Source of the DNA: Desulfatibacillum sp. | GTDB taxonomy: Bacteria; Desulfobacterota; Desulfobacteria; Desulfobacterales; SpSt-501 | Assembly: GCA_020725555.1 (NCBI GenBank) | Contig: DYEU01000032.1 | Location: 305,656-369,655 of the forward strand | DNA: 64,000 nt | Direction: 5' to 3' | Shown: one piece after another, positions 1-10,368 of the stretch | How positions within the stretch are numbered: the stretch's first letter is position 1 | Layout of the letters: the number at the start of each line of letters is the position of its first letter | Program-made: the position numbers and the translations under genes | Notes under the pieces: generated by a model | Database searches by the model: none | What the model saw: the letters and a program-made list of their open reading frames with translations, nothing else | Told to the model about the DNA's origin: nothing

Positions 1-1
1 C

Positions 2-2578
<2,577 letters not shown>

Positions 2579-2579
2579 C

Positions 2580-2608
2580 TTGTGCCGGCTGGAATCCGCG
2601 GCTATGAT
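2580..2608 (+). promoter_or_regulatory. Possible sigma-70 promoter for the DHH gene
   Basis: TTGTGC (2580-2585), 17-base spacer, TATGAT (2603-2608, five of six consensus bases). It lies directly after the clpB stop and 32 bases before the next start. The -35 element is weak (three of six). Confidence 0.4.
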
Positions 2609-2640
2609 GGCGGGACCCGATCAGGGGGTCCCGGGACCGG

Positions 2641-3684
2641 ATGCGAAGCAAGCGCGCCCAGCGGCTGATCGAATTCCAGCGGCAGTTCCAACCCGCCGAC
2701 GGGGTGTTGGTCGTGATCTCGGCGGACCCGGATGCGATCGCCTCGGCGATGGCCGTCTCCCGGCTGCTGCGGGGCCGCGCGCACCGGGTGGTCATCGCCA
2801 ACCTGAACCAGATCAGCCGGCCCGACAACCTGGCAATGGTCCGGCTGCTCCAGGTGCGGCTGACGCCGTTTGCCGAGATCCGGCCGCAGGAGTACCAGAA
2901 AATCGTGCTGGTGGACGCCCAGCCCTCGCACCACGAGATCTTCGCCTCCCTGAAGGCGGACGTGATCATCGACCACCACCCCGACACCGGGGCCCGCGCC
3001 CCGTTCACCGACATCCGGCCCCAGTACGGCGCCACCGCCTCCATCCTCACCGAGTACCTGCGGGCCGCGCGCATCGTCCCGGCCCGCCGCCTGGCGACCG
3101 CCCTCTACCACGCGATCAAGACCGACACCGACGACTTCAAGCGCCAGACCGCGGTCGAGGACCTCCAGGCCTTCCAGTACCTCTTCCGCCGCGCCAACAT
3201 CCCGCTCGCCCGCAGGATCTCCCAGGCCGACCTGCGGCTGGAGTACCTGAAGTACTTCAAGATCGCCCTGCAGGGCATGCGGCGCCGCAGGAACCGGGTC
3301 TTCGCCCACCTCGGCCCCGTCTCCAGCCCGGATGTCTGTGTCATCATCGCCGATTTCTTCATGCGCATCCACACCGTGAGCTGGAGCATCGTCTCGGGGG
3401 TCTGCGACCGGCGGCTCGTCGTCATCTTCCGCAGCGACGGGATCCGCAACCACGCCGGCCGTCTCGCCCAGGAGCGTTTCGGCTCCCTCGGCTCCGCGGG
3501 CGGCCACGCCGCCATGGCGCGCGCCGAGATCCCGCTCGCGGAGCTCCGGGACCCCGCGCTCGACCCGAAGGACCCGCGGCGGACGCTCGCCTGGATCATC
3601 TCCCGCATCGAGCGCCGGCGGCCGCCGCGGACATCCCCCGGGGCCCGCGAGGCCGCCGCCGTGCCGGCGCCCTCCCATGGCTGA
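2641..3684 (+). CDS. DHH-family phosphoesterase
   Basis: 347-residue soluble protein of the DHH/DHHA1 superfamily, which includes nanoRNases (NrnA) and cyclic dinucleotide phosphodiesterases. The DHH domain shows DPDA at 29-32, VDAQ near 91-94 and the family motif IIDHHPD at 109-115. The DHHA1 domain ends with the glycine-rich GSAGGHAAMA near 285. The first histidine usual in the HxxPDxDA metal motif is replaced by serine (SADPDA), which may alter metal binding. It overlaps the following gene by 8 bases, so the two are probably co-translated. The substrate cannot be told from sequence; oligoribonucleotide or pAp hydrolysis is possible. Confidence 0.85.
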   Translation: MRSKRAQRLIEFQRQFQPADGVLVVISADPDAIASAMAVSRLLRGRAHRVVIANLNQISRPDNLAMVRLLQVRLTPFAEIRPQEYQKIVLVDAQPSHHEIFASLKADVIIDHHPDTGARAPFTDIRPQYGATASILTEYLRAARIVPARRLATALYHAIKTDTDDFKRQTAVEDLQAFQYLFRRANIPLARRISQADLRLEYLKYFKIALQGMRRRRNRVFAHLGPVSSPDVCVIIADFFMRIHTVSWSIVSGVCDRRLVVIFRSDGIRNHAGRLAQERFGSLGSAGGHAAMARAEIPLAELRDPALDPKDPRRTLAWIISRIERRRPPRTSPGAREAAAVPAPSHG

Positions 3685-4465
3685 ACCGCGCCCCGACCTC
3701 GAAGTCGTCGTCCTCGGCTCGGGCACCTGCGTCCCCAGCCGCGAACGGAGCTCCTGCGCGCTCCTTGTGCGCACGGCGGGCCGGAGCTTCCTGCTCGACG
3801 CGGGCCCGGGCACCCTGCGGCGCCTGGCCGAGGCCGAGGTCGCGATCGACGACCTCACCGCCGTTCTGGTCAGCCACCTGCACCCGGACCACACGGCGGA
3901 CCTCGTGCCGCTCTTGTTCGCCACCAAGTACGACCCCGAGGGACGCCGCACCGACCCCCTCCTCCTCGTGGGGGGCCGCGGCTTCGCCGATTTCTACGCC
4001 CGGCTGAAGGGGGCCTACGGGGAGTGGATCGATCCCGGCCGCGGGCGGCTCGAAATCCGCGAGGTCGCGGTGGAGGGCCCCGACGCCCTGCGGCTTGGGG
4101 GCGTCGAGGTGCGCACGGCGCCGACCGTGCACACCCCGCAGAGCGTCGCCTTCCGCCTGGAGAGCCCGGCGGGACACTCGCTCGTCTACTCGGGGGACAC
4201 GGACTGGGCCGAGCCGCTCGTGCAGCTTGCCGAGGGGACCGACCTTCTGGTATGTGAGGCGGCTTTCCCGGAAGGCAGGAAGGTGCAGGGCCACCTGACC
4301 CCGGCCCTGGCCGGGCGGATCGCGGCCCGGGCGGGCGTGCGGCGCCTGATGCTCACCCATTTCTACCCCGCCTGCGAGGCGGCCGACATCGCCGCCCAGT
4401 GCCGGCGGAGTTGGGCGGGCCCGCTGCTGCTGGCCCGCGATCTGCTGCGGGTTTCCCTGCCATGA
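3677..4465 (+). CDS. Metallo-beta-lactamase-fold hydrolase (RNase Z-like)
   Basis: 262-residue metallohydrolase. The zinc motif HLHPDH lies at 67-72, followed by a later metal-binding aspartate in YSGDTD (about 172-177) and a C-terminal histidine in LTHFYP. The layout, with VHTPQSVAFRLE before the GDTD strand, resembles the RNase Z/ElaC branch. The long flexible arm of true tRNase Z is not obvious, so a generic MBL hydrolase is the safer call. It overlaps the DHH gene upstream and its stop overlaps an in-frame ATG of the next gene (4462), marking a tight operon. Confidence 0.8.
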   Translation: MAEPRPDLEVVVLGSGTCVPSRERSSCALLVRTAGRSFLLDAGPGTLRRLAEAEVAIDDLTAVLVSHLHPDHTADLVPLLFATKYDPEGRRTDPLLLVGGRGFADFYARLKGAYGEWIDPGRGRLEIREVAVEGPDALRLGGVEVRTAPTVHTPQSVAFRLESPAGHSLVYSGDTDWAEPLVQLAEGTDLLVCEAAFPEGRKVQGHLTPALAGRIAARAGVRRLMLTHFYPACEAADIAAQCRRSWAGPLLLARDLLRVSLP

Positions 4466-4494
4466 GCCCGGCGCCGGCCTGCGGAGAACGGCGG

Positions 4495-5160
4495 ATGCGT
4501 TATTACCCGATCCAGCTCGACGTGCAGGGCCGGCGCTGCCTGGTGGTCGGCGGGGGGGCGGTCGGCACGCGCAAGGCCGAGACCCTCGCGGCCTGCGGCG
4601 CCGAGGTCGTCGTCGTCAGCCCCGAGGCCACGGCGGAGCTATCCGCCTGGGCCGAGGCCGGGCGGATCCGCTGGCACCGGCGCGCCTATGCCCCTTCCGA
4701 CCTCGAGGGGGTGTTTCTCGCGGTCGGGGCGACCGACGACGAGGGGCTCAACCGCCGGCTGAGCGGCGACGCCCGCCGCCGCGGCGTCCTCTGCAACATC
4801 GCCGACCGGCCGGAGCTGTGCGATTTCATCCTCCCCGCCCTGGTGCAGCGGGGGGATCTCGTGATCACCGTCTCCACCTCGGGGAAAAGCCCGGCGCTCG
4901 CCAAGCGGCTGCGCCGCGAGCTGGAGCGGCGCTACGGCGAGGAGTACGCCCTGTTGCTGCGCCTCATGGGCGCCGTGCGCCGCCGCCTGCTCGCTGAGCG
5001 GCACGCGCCGGAGGAACACCGCACGCTCTTCGAAGCCCTCCTCGAGGGCGGCCTGCTCGAGCGCCTGCGCGAGGGCGATCTCCCCGGCGCCGACCGCGTC
5101 CTCGAGGCCGTTCTCGGCCCCGGGTGGAAGGCGGAGGCGCTGCTCGCCGAGACCGACTGA
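4495..5160 (+). CDS. Precorrin-2 dehydrogenase / sirohydrochlorin ferrochelatase
   Basis: About 221 residues, the Met8/SirC/CysG-N type that oxidises precorrin-2 to sirohydrochlorin with NAD and may insert iron to make siroheme. The Rossmann motif GGGAVGTRKAE lies at 19-29, and the dimerisation/active-site segment STSGKSPALAKRLR follows at about 123-136. There is no C-terminal uroporphyrinogen methyltransferase domain, so it is not a full CysG. I chose ATG 4495 because GGAG sits 8 bases upstream; ATG 4462, overlapping the previous stop, would add 11 residues. Followed by CcsA/HemX and hemA, it forms a tetrapyrrole block. Confidence 0.9.
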   Translation: MRYYPIQLDVQGRRCLVVGGGAVGTRKAETLAACGAEVVVVSPEATAELSAWAEAGRIRWHRRAYAPSDLEGVFLAVGATDDEGLNRRLSGDARRRGVLCNIADRPELCDFILPALVQRGDLVITVSTSGKSPALAKRLRRELERRYGEEYALLLRLMGAVRRRLLAERHAPEEHRTLFEALLEGGLLERLREGDLPGADRVLEAVLGPGWKAEALLAETD

Positions 5161-5182
5161 GGCCCACGCGACGGACGATCCC

Positions 5183-6001
5183 ATGGAAGAGATCCTCATC
5201 GCCGCCATTTTCCTCTACCTCCTCAGCGCCGCCGCCTACCTCGTCTACTTTCTGCTGCAGCGCCCCCTGCTGCCGCGGGCGGGCCTGGCGGCCCTGATCG
5301 GCGCCTTTCTCCTGCACACGGCGTATCTCGCCGCAGCCGGCATCCGGCTGGGCCATTTCCCGGCCGCCAACCTGCGCGAGACGCTCTTCTGCGCCGCCTG
5401 GGCGGTCGCGGGCGCCTTTCTCTACGTCCAGGGACGCTACGGCGTGAAGGTCCTGGGCCTGTACGCCGCCCCCCTCGTCGCCGGGGTGCTGATCGCGGGG
5501 GCCTTGCTGCCCGGCCCGCCGGCGCAGACGACGGCGCTCTTCCAGAGCCTCTGGCTCATGGCCCATGTGACCGCCGTCTTTCTCGGCGAGGCCGCCTTCG
5601 CCCTGGCCTGCGGCGTGGGCGTCCTCTACCTCCTGCAGGAAAAGGCCATCAAAACCAAGAAAACGCGCTACGTCTTCCGCCGTCTGCCCTCGCTCGAGCT
5701 GCTGGACAACGCCGGCTACGGCTGCATCGTGGTCGGCTTCGCCCTCATGACCCTGGGGTTGATCACGGGGCTGGTCTATGCCCGGGCGGTCTGGGGGCGC
5801 TTCTGGACCTGGGACCCCAAGGAGGTCTGGTCCGGGGTCTGCTGGCTCTACTACGCGGCGCTGCTCCACGGCCGGCTGCGGTCCGGCTGGCGGGGGAGGC
5901 GTTCGGCCTGGTTTGCGATCGCGGGGTTCGGGATCCTCCTCTTCACCTTTCTCGGCGTCAACCTTCTCTGGGAGGGGCATCATCGGGCGTTCACCCGCTG
6001 A
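5183..6001 (+). CDS. CcsA/HemX-family membrane protein
   Basis: 272-residue integral membrane protein with about eight hydrophobic segments and the tryptophan-rich WWD-type signature FWTWDPKEVWS near residues 210-220, which in CcsA/CcmC proteins presents heme for cytochrome c maturation. Histidines at the ends of helices (LLHTAYL, MAHVTAV, EGHHRAF) could bind heme. It lies between the siroheme gene and hemA, the position called hemX in several bacteria. HemX proteins are thought to influence HemA abundance, and CcsA proteins assemble c-type cytochromes; sequence alone does not choose between these roles. No ResB partner lies beside it. Confidence 0.85.
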   Translation: MEEILIAAIFLYLLSAAAYLVYFLLQRPLLPRAGLAALIGAFLLHTAYLAAAGIRLGHFPAANLRETLFCAAWAVAGAFLYVQGRYGVKVLGLYAAPLVAGVLIAGALLPGPPAQTTALFQSLWLMAHVTAVFLGEAAFALACGVGVLYLLQEKAIKTKKTRYVFRRLPSLELLDNAGYGCIVVGFALMTLGLITGLVYARAVWGRFWTWDPKEVWSGVCWLYYAALLHGRLRSGWRGRRSAWFAIAGFGILLFTFLGVNLLWEGHHRAFTR

Positions 6002-6042
6002 CCCCGGCCGGCCGGGAGGGTCCCCTGCATGCGGCTGACTAC

Positions 6043-7308
6043 ATGGTCGACATCGTCCTGATCGGCATCAACCACAAGACCGCGCCGGTCGAGCTGCGGG
6101 AGTGCCTGGCGTTCGCCGCCGAGGAGGCGGAGGAGGCCCTCCGGCGGCTGGTCGGGGACCCGGCCGTGCGCGAAGCGCTGCTCTACTCCACCTGCAACCG
6201 GGTGGAACTCCTCATGGCGGCCGAGAACCGGGACGGCGCCCTCGCCGCGGGCCGGGGTCTGCTCGCCGCGCGCAACCGGCTATCCCCGGAGCTCCTCGAG
6301 GGCAGCCTCTACATCCATGAAAACGACGACGCCGTGCGGCATCTCTTCCGCGTCGCCTCGAGCCTGGACTCGCTGGTCGTGGGGGAGCCCCAGATCCTGG
6401 GGCAGATCAAGGAGGCCTACCGGCAGGCCCTGCGCGCGAAGAGCTCCGGGGTCATCCTCAACCGCCTGATGCACCGGGCCTTCTTCGTCGCCAAGCGCGT
6501 GCGCACCGAGACCGGCATCGGCGGGCATGCGGTCTCGGTGAGCTATGCCGCGGTCGAGCTGGGCCGCAAGATCTTCGGCGACCTGGCGGGCAAGAGGGTG
6601 CTGCTGATCGGCGCCGGCGAAATGGCCGAGCTCGCCGTCGAGCACCTGCTGCGCCAGAAGGTGGCCGAGATCCTCGTCGCCAACCGCACCTACGAACACG
6701 GCCTCGAGCTGGCGCGCCGGTTCCAGGGCCGCGCCCTGCGCTTCGAGGACCTTCCCGCGGCGCTCACCGAGGCCGACATCATCCTGAGCTCCACGGGCGC
6801 CCCGGGGTTCATCCTCACCCGCGACCAGATCCGCCCCGTTCTGCGCCACCGCCGCAACCGGCCGCTCTTCTTCATCGACATCGCCGTGCCGCGCGACATC
6901 GACCCGGAAATCAACCGCCTCGAGAACGCCTACGTCTACGACATCGACGACCTCCAGGGGGTCGTGGAGGAAAACCGGCAGGACCGGATGAAGGAGGCGG
7001 TCAAGGGCGAGCGCCTCATCGACGAGGCCGTGGTCCGCTTCCGGCAATGGCGCGAGGGGCTGGAGGTCGTGCCCACGATCGTCGCGCTCCACCGCAAGCT
7101 GGAAGCGATCGGCGAGCAGGAGCTCCGGCGCACCGCCCAGTCCCGCCGCTGGGCGGAGGGGGACGTCGAGGCCGCCCGCCGCATGCTGGCCGCGTTCATC
7201 AACAAGGTCCTGCATGAACCGACCGTATTCCTCAAGCGGCAAGGGCACCGCACCGACCAGACCGTCAGCGTGGATTTCGTCCGCAAACTCTTTCACCTCG
7301 ATGAATGA
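6043..7308 (+). CDS. hemA: Glutamyl-tRNA reductase
   Basis: 421 residues. It catalyses NADPH-dependent reduction of glutamyl-tRNA(Glu) to glutamate-1-semialdehyde, the first committed step of C5 tetrapyrrole synthesis. The N-terminal catalytic domain carries STCNRVEL with nucleophile Cys51. A Rossmann domain with IGAGEMAEL follows near 188-196, and a C-terminal helical dimerisation domain ends the protein. Length and order are normal. It sits 41 bases after the CcsA/HemX gene and 35 before fabD, on the same strand. Confidence 0.97.
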   Translation: MVDIVLIGINHKTAPVELRECLAFAAEEAEEALRRLVGDPAVREALLYSTCNRVELLMAAENRDGALAAGRGLLAARNRLSPELLEGSLYIHENDDAVRHLFRVASSLDSLVVGEPQILGQIKEAYRQALRAKSSGVILNRLMHRAFFVAKRVRTETGIGGHAVSVSYAAVELGRKIFGDLAGKRVLLIGAGEMAELAVEHLLRQKVAEILVANRTYEHGLELARRFQGRALRFEDLPAALTEADIILSSTGAPGFILTRDQIRPVLRHRRNRPLFFIDIAVPRDIDPEINRLENAYVYDIDDLQGVVEENRQDRMKEAVKGERLIDEAVVRFRQWREGLEVVPTIVALHRKLEAIGEQELRRTAQSRRWAEGDVEAARRMLAAFINKVLHEPTVFLKRQGHRTDQTVSVDFVRKLFHLDE

Positions 7309-7343
7309 CCCCCCCCGCGGGGACAACGAGAAAGGACCTCACG

Positions 7344-8288
7344 ATGGCGAAGACGGCGTTTCTGTTTCCCGGCCAGGGATCGCAGCGGGTCGGCATGGGC
7401 GAGGACCTCTACCGGGAGTTCGCCTGGGTCCGCGAGCTCTTCGAGATGGCCGAAGAGGTGACCCGCCTGCACCTTGCCCGCCTGTGCTTCCAGGGCCCGA
7501 TGGAAGAGCTCACGCAAACGGTGAACCTCCAGCCGGCGGTGACGGTCGTCAACCTCGCCTGCCTCGGCCTCCTGCGCCGCGAGGGGATCGCGGGCGAGGC
7601 CGCCGCCGGCCACAGCCTGGGGGAATACAGCGCCCTCCATGCGGCCGGAGTGATCGGCGCCGAGGACACCGTGCGGCTGGTCTTCGAACGCGGCCGGCTG
7701 ATGCACCGCGAGGCGCTCGCCCACCCGGGCGCCATGCAGGCCGTGATCGGCCTGACGATCGACGCGGTCCGGGAGGTCGTGACCGCAGCGCAGGCGGCGG
7801 GCCCGGTCGCGGTCGCCAACCACAACACCGAGACCCAGATCGTGATCACCGGCTCGCCCGCCGGGGTCGAGCGGGCGGCCGCGCTGGCCGCGGCCCGGGG
7901 GGCGAAGGCCGTGCCCCTCAAGGTGAGCGGCGCCTGGCACAGCGAACTCATGCGCGGCGCCGAGGCCGAATTCCGCGCCTGCCTGGCCGCCGCCGCCTTC
8001 GCCGCGCCCCGGGGGAAATTGCTGCTGAACGTGACCGGCGATTGGGCGCCGGAGGACCCGGAGGCCTTGCGGGGGATCATGGCGCGGCAGCTCTGCAGCC
8101 CGGTCCGCTGGTACGACGCCATGCGGGCCCTGATCGCCTCCGGGGTGGACACGGTCGTCGAGGTGGGCCCCGGGAACGTGCTGGCGGGCCTGATGCGGAA
8201 AATCCTGCCCCGGGACAGCTCCGTGCGCGTGCTGCCCATGGACGGCCTGCGGGCGTTTGAGGCCCTGCAGCGCGCGCTGGCCGGATAA
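7344..8288 (+). CDS. fabD: Malonyl-CoA:ACP transacylase
   Basis: 314-residue cytosolic enzyme that loads malonate onto acyl carrier protein for fatty acid synthesis. The N-terminal FPGQGSQ is at 8-14, the serine nucleophile Ser91 is in GHSLGEYSA, and the catalytic histidine is in SGAWHSELM near 201. I chose ATG 7344 because AAAGGA precedes it by about 7 bases; an earlier in-frame start at 7305 would overlap hemA. No fabH, fabG or acpP lies beside it, so this fabD is separated from the usual fab cluster. A polyketide-type transacylase is unlikely given the typical length. Confidence 0.93.
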   Translation: MAKTAFLFPGQGSQRVGMGEDLYREFAWVRELFEMAEEVTRLHLARLCFQGPMEELTQTVNLQPAVTVVNLACLGLLRREGIAGEAAAGHSLGEYSALHAAGVIGAEDTVRLVFERGRLMHREALAHPGAMQAVIGLTIDAVREVVTAAQAAGPVAVANHNTETQIVITGSPAGVERAAALAAARGAKAVPLKVSGAWHSELMRGAEAEFRACLAAAAFAAPRGKLLLNVTGDWAPEDPEALRGIMARQLCSPVRWYDAMRALIASGVDTVVEVGPGNVLAGLMRKILPRDSSVRVLPMDGLRAFEALQRALAG

Positions 8289-8321
8289 CGCGCCGGGACG
8301 CCGCCGGCAAACCTCGCTGCA

Positions 8322-8350
8322 TTTACAAGGCGCTCCGGCTGTGATATTGT
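8322..8350 (+). promoter_or_regulatory. Sigma-70 promoter for dksA
   Basis: TTTACA (8322-8327), 17-base spacer, TATTGT (8345-8350) with an extended -10 TGA just before it. It lies in the gap between fabD and dksA, 38 bases before the dksA start. Confidence 0.6.
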
Positions 8351-8387
8351 TACCTATTTCACCGGGGAGAGAAAGGCGGAGCGCACG

Positions 8388-8750
8388 ATGAAAAAGAAAG
8401 ATTTGGATTTCTTCAAAAAGCTCCTGGAGAGCCGCCTGCAGGAACTTCTCGCCCAGGCGGACGACACCGTCTCGGGGATGACGCTCACCCACGAGAACTT
8501 TCCCGACCCGACCGACCGCGCTTCGCTCGAGGCCGACCGCAACTTCCTCCTCCGCATCCGGGACCGCGAACACAAGCTGATCAAGAAGATCAAACAGGCC
8601 CTCGAGCGGATCGAAAACGGCACCTACGGCATCTGCGAAGCCTGCGGGGAGGAGATTTCCATCAAGCGGCTCAAGGCCCGGCCGGTCACCACCCTGTGCA
8701 TCGAGTGCAAGGCCAAGGAAGAGGCCCTGGAGAAAGCCCTTGGGATCTAG
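8388..8750 (+). CDS. dksA: RNA polymerase-binding regulator DksA
   Basis: 120-residue DksA/TraR-family protein that binds the RNA polymerase secondary channel and, with ppGpp, adjusts rRNA and amino acid promoters. The coiled-coil tip motif DxxDxA is intact as D40-P-T-D43-R-A45. The C4 zinc finger is formed by C83, C86, C104 and C107. Shorter than Escherichia coli DksA (151) but typical of many other lineages. SD GGAGAGAAAGG is well placed. The stop overlaps the start of the PHP gene by 11 bases. Confidence 0.92.
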   Translation: MKKKDLDFFKKLLESRLQELLAQADDTVSGMTLTHENFPDPTDRASLEADRNFLLRIRDREHKLIKKIKQALERIENGTYGICEACGEEISIKRLKARPVTTLCIECKAKEEALEKALGI

Positions 8751-9609
8751 CGCCGCGCCTCCGGTCGACCTGCACATCCACTCCACGGCCTCCGACGGCA
8801 CCCTCACGCCCGGCGAGATCCTCGCGCGCGCCGTCCGCCTCGGCCTGGGCGCGATCGCCATCACCGACCACGACTGCCTGGACGGCTGCCGCGAGGCGCT
8901 CCGTCTGGGCATCCCGGAGGGCCTGGGGTTCCTCACCGGGGTCGAGATCAGCGCCGACCGGCCGGCCTCCTGCCCCGGCGACGGAAGCCTCCACATCCTG
9001 GGCTACCGCGTCCGCCTTGACGACCCCGCGCTGAACGACGCCTTCCGCCGGCTGCAGTCCGCCCGGGGGGACCGCAACCCCCGGATCCTCGAGCGCCTGC
9101 AGGCGCTCGGCATTCCGATCACCCTCGCCGAGGTCGAGGCCGAGGCCGACGGCGGCCACCCCGGCCGGCCGCACATCGCCCGCGTCCTGGTGCGCAAGGG
9201 GGTCGTGGCCACGATCGACGAGGCCTTCGCGCGCTACCTGGGAGACGGCAAGCCGGCCTACGTCGGCAAAGAGCGCATCGACTGCGGGCGGGCGATCGCG
9301 CTCATCCGCGCCGCAGGCGGGGTCGCCGTTCTCGCCCACCCCGGGCTGCTCGAACTCGATGACGAGCGCCGGCTCGAGCGGCTTCTGGGCGAGCTCAAGG
9401 AGACGGGCCTGCAGGGGCTCGAGGTCTTCTTCCCCGACCACAGCCCGGTGCAAACCGCCGCCTTCGCCCGCCTCGCCGGGCGCCTCGGCCTCCTCATGAC
9501 CGGGGGGACCGATTTCCACGGCGAGATCCAGCCGGGGGTCGAAATGGGCTCCGGCCGCGGGGGCCTGTTCGTCCCCTACGGCCTCTACGAGCGACTCCTC
9601 GCCTGCTGA
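8740..9609 (+). CDS. PHP-domain phosphoesterase
   Basis: 289 residues starting at TTG 8740 inside the end of dksA; no other start precedes the PHP core. Metal motifs in order are DLHIHS (10-15), ITDHD (41-45), the downstream ALAHPG-type segment (VLAHPGLL, about 196-203) and TDFHG near 259. This is the RNase AM/YciV (TrpH-like) arrangement, a family that hydrolyses 3',5'-nucleoside bisphosphate and trims RNA 5' ends. Co-translation with dksA is likely from the overlap. The next gene, rnc, also acts on RNA, which fits an RNA-processing role. Confidence 0.85.
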   Translation: MGSSAAPPVDLHIHSTASDGTLTPGEILARAVRLGLGAIAITDHDCLDGCREALRLGIPEGLGFLTGVEISADRPASCPGDGSLHILGYRVRLDDPALNDAFRRLQSARGDRNPRILERLQALGIPITLAEVEAEADGGHPGRPHIARVLVRKGVVATIDEAFARYLGDGKPAYVGKERIDCGRAIALIRAAGGVAVLAHPGLLELDDERRLERLLGELKETGLQGLEVFFPDHSPVQTAAFARLAGRLGLLMTGGTDFHGEIQPGVEMGSGRGGLFVPYGLYERLLAC

Positions 9610-9624
9610 GGAGACCCCCCCGCC

Positions 9625-10338
9625 ATGACCCGTTCGACGGGAATCGAAGAGGCCTTGGGCTACCGCTTCCGCGATCCCGCCCTGCGCGACGAGGCGCTTT
9701 GCCACCGTTCGTTCGTGCATGAGTCCGCGCCCCCCGCCGTGTGGAAAGACAACGAGCGGCTCGAATTCCTGGGGGACGCCGTGGTGAGCCTCGCCGTCGG
9801 CCGCCTGCTCCTCGAGCGTTTCCCGCAGGGCACCGAGGGGGACCTCTCGCGCCTGCGCGCCGGCCTGGTGAACGAGCGCCAGCTCGCCCGCATCGCCCGG
9901 CGGCTGGGGCTGGGCGAGGCCGTCCGGCTGGGCAAGGGGGAGCAGCTCTCGGGGGGCCGCGAAAAGGATTCGATCCTCGCCGGCGCACTCGAGGCCCTGC
10001 TCGCCGCCGTTTTCCTCGACTCCGGGTTCGACGCGGCCTTCGCCATTCTCGAGCGCACCTTCCGCCCGCTGCTCGCGGAGATCGAGGCCTCGGACGCCGC
10101 CGGCGGGGATTGCAAAAGCCGCCTGCAGGAACTCGCCCAGGCCCGCTCCGAGGCCTTGCCCCGCTACACGGTGCTGAGCGAGGAGGGGCCGGATCACGCC
10201 AAGACCTTCCGGGTGCGCCTGCAGGCGCTGGGCATCGAAACCGAGGGGGTGGGCCGGAGCAAGAAGGCGGCCGAACAGGACGCCGCCTGCCGGGCGCTCG
10301 GGCGCCTGCTGCGCCGCGAAGAGGCCCCCGAGCCGTGA
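9625..10338 (+). CDS. rnc: Ribonuclease III
   Basis: 237-residue double-stranded RNA endonuclease for rRNA and mRNA processing. The signature ERLEFLGDAVVSL lies at 44-56 with acidic catalytic residues E47 and D51. The second acidic pair is in KDSILAGALEALLAAVF (D about 112, E about 119). A dsRNA-binding domain occupies about 160-230 (KSRLQELAQ ... KKAAEQDAA). Length is normal. Era, often in the same operon, lies 5.7 kb further on here rather than next to rnc. Confidence 0.95.
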   Translation: MTRSTGIEEALGYRFRDPALRDEALCHRSFVHESAPPAVWKDNERLEFLGDAVVSLAVGRLLLERFPQGTEGDLSRLRAGLVNERQLARIARRLGLGEAVRLGKGEQLSGGREKDSILAGALEALLAAVFLDSGFDAAFAILERTFRPLLAEIEASDAAGGDCKSRLQELAQARSEALPRYTVLSEEGPDHAKTFRVRLQALGIETEGVGRSKKAAEQDAACRALGRLLRREEAPEP

Positions 10339-10339
10339 G

Positions 10340-10354
10340 CCTCCCGCGGGGAGG
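10340..10354. terminator. Hairpin between convergent rnc and PBP genes
   Basis: Perfect CCTCCC-GCG-GGGAGG stem-loop in the 30-base gap between the ends of rnc and the minus-strand penicillin-binding protein gene. There is no T tract, so it is at best a weak bidirectional terminator. Confidence 0.35.
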
Positions 10355-10368
10355 GGCCGGCGGGGTGG

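Noticed and set aside
4495-5160. Full-length CysG siroheme synthase
   Set aside because: The protein ends after the dehydrogenase/ferrochelatase part; no SAM uroporphyrinogen methyltransferase domain follows.
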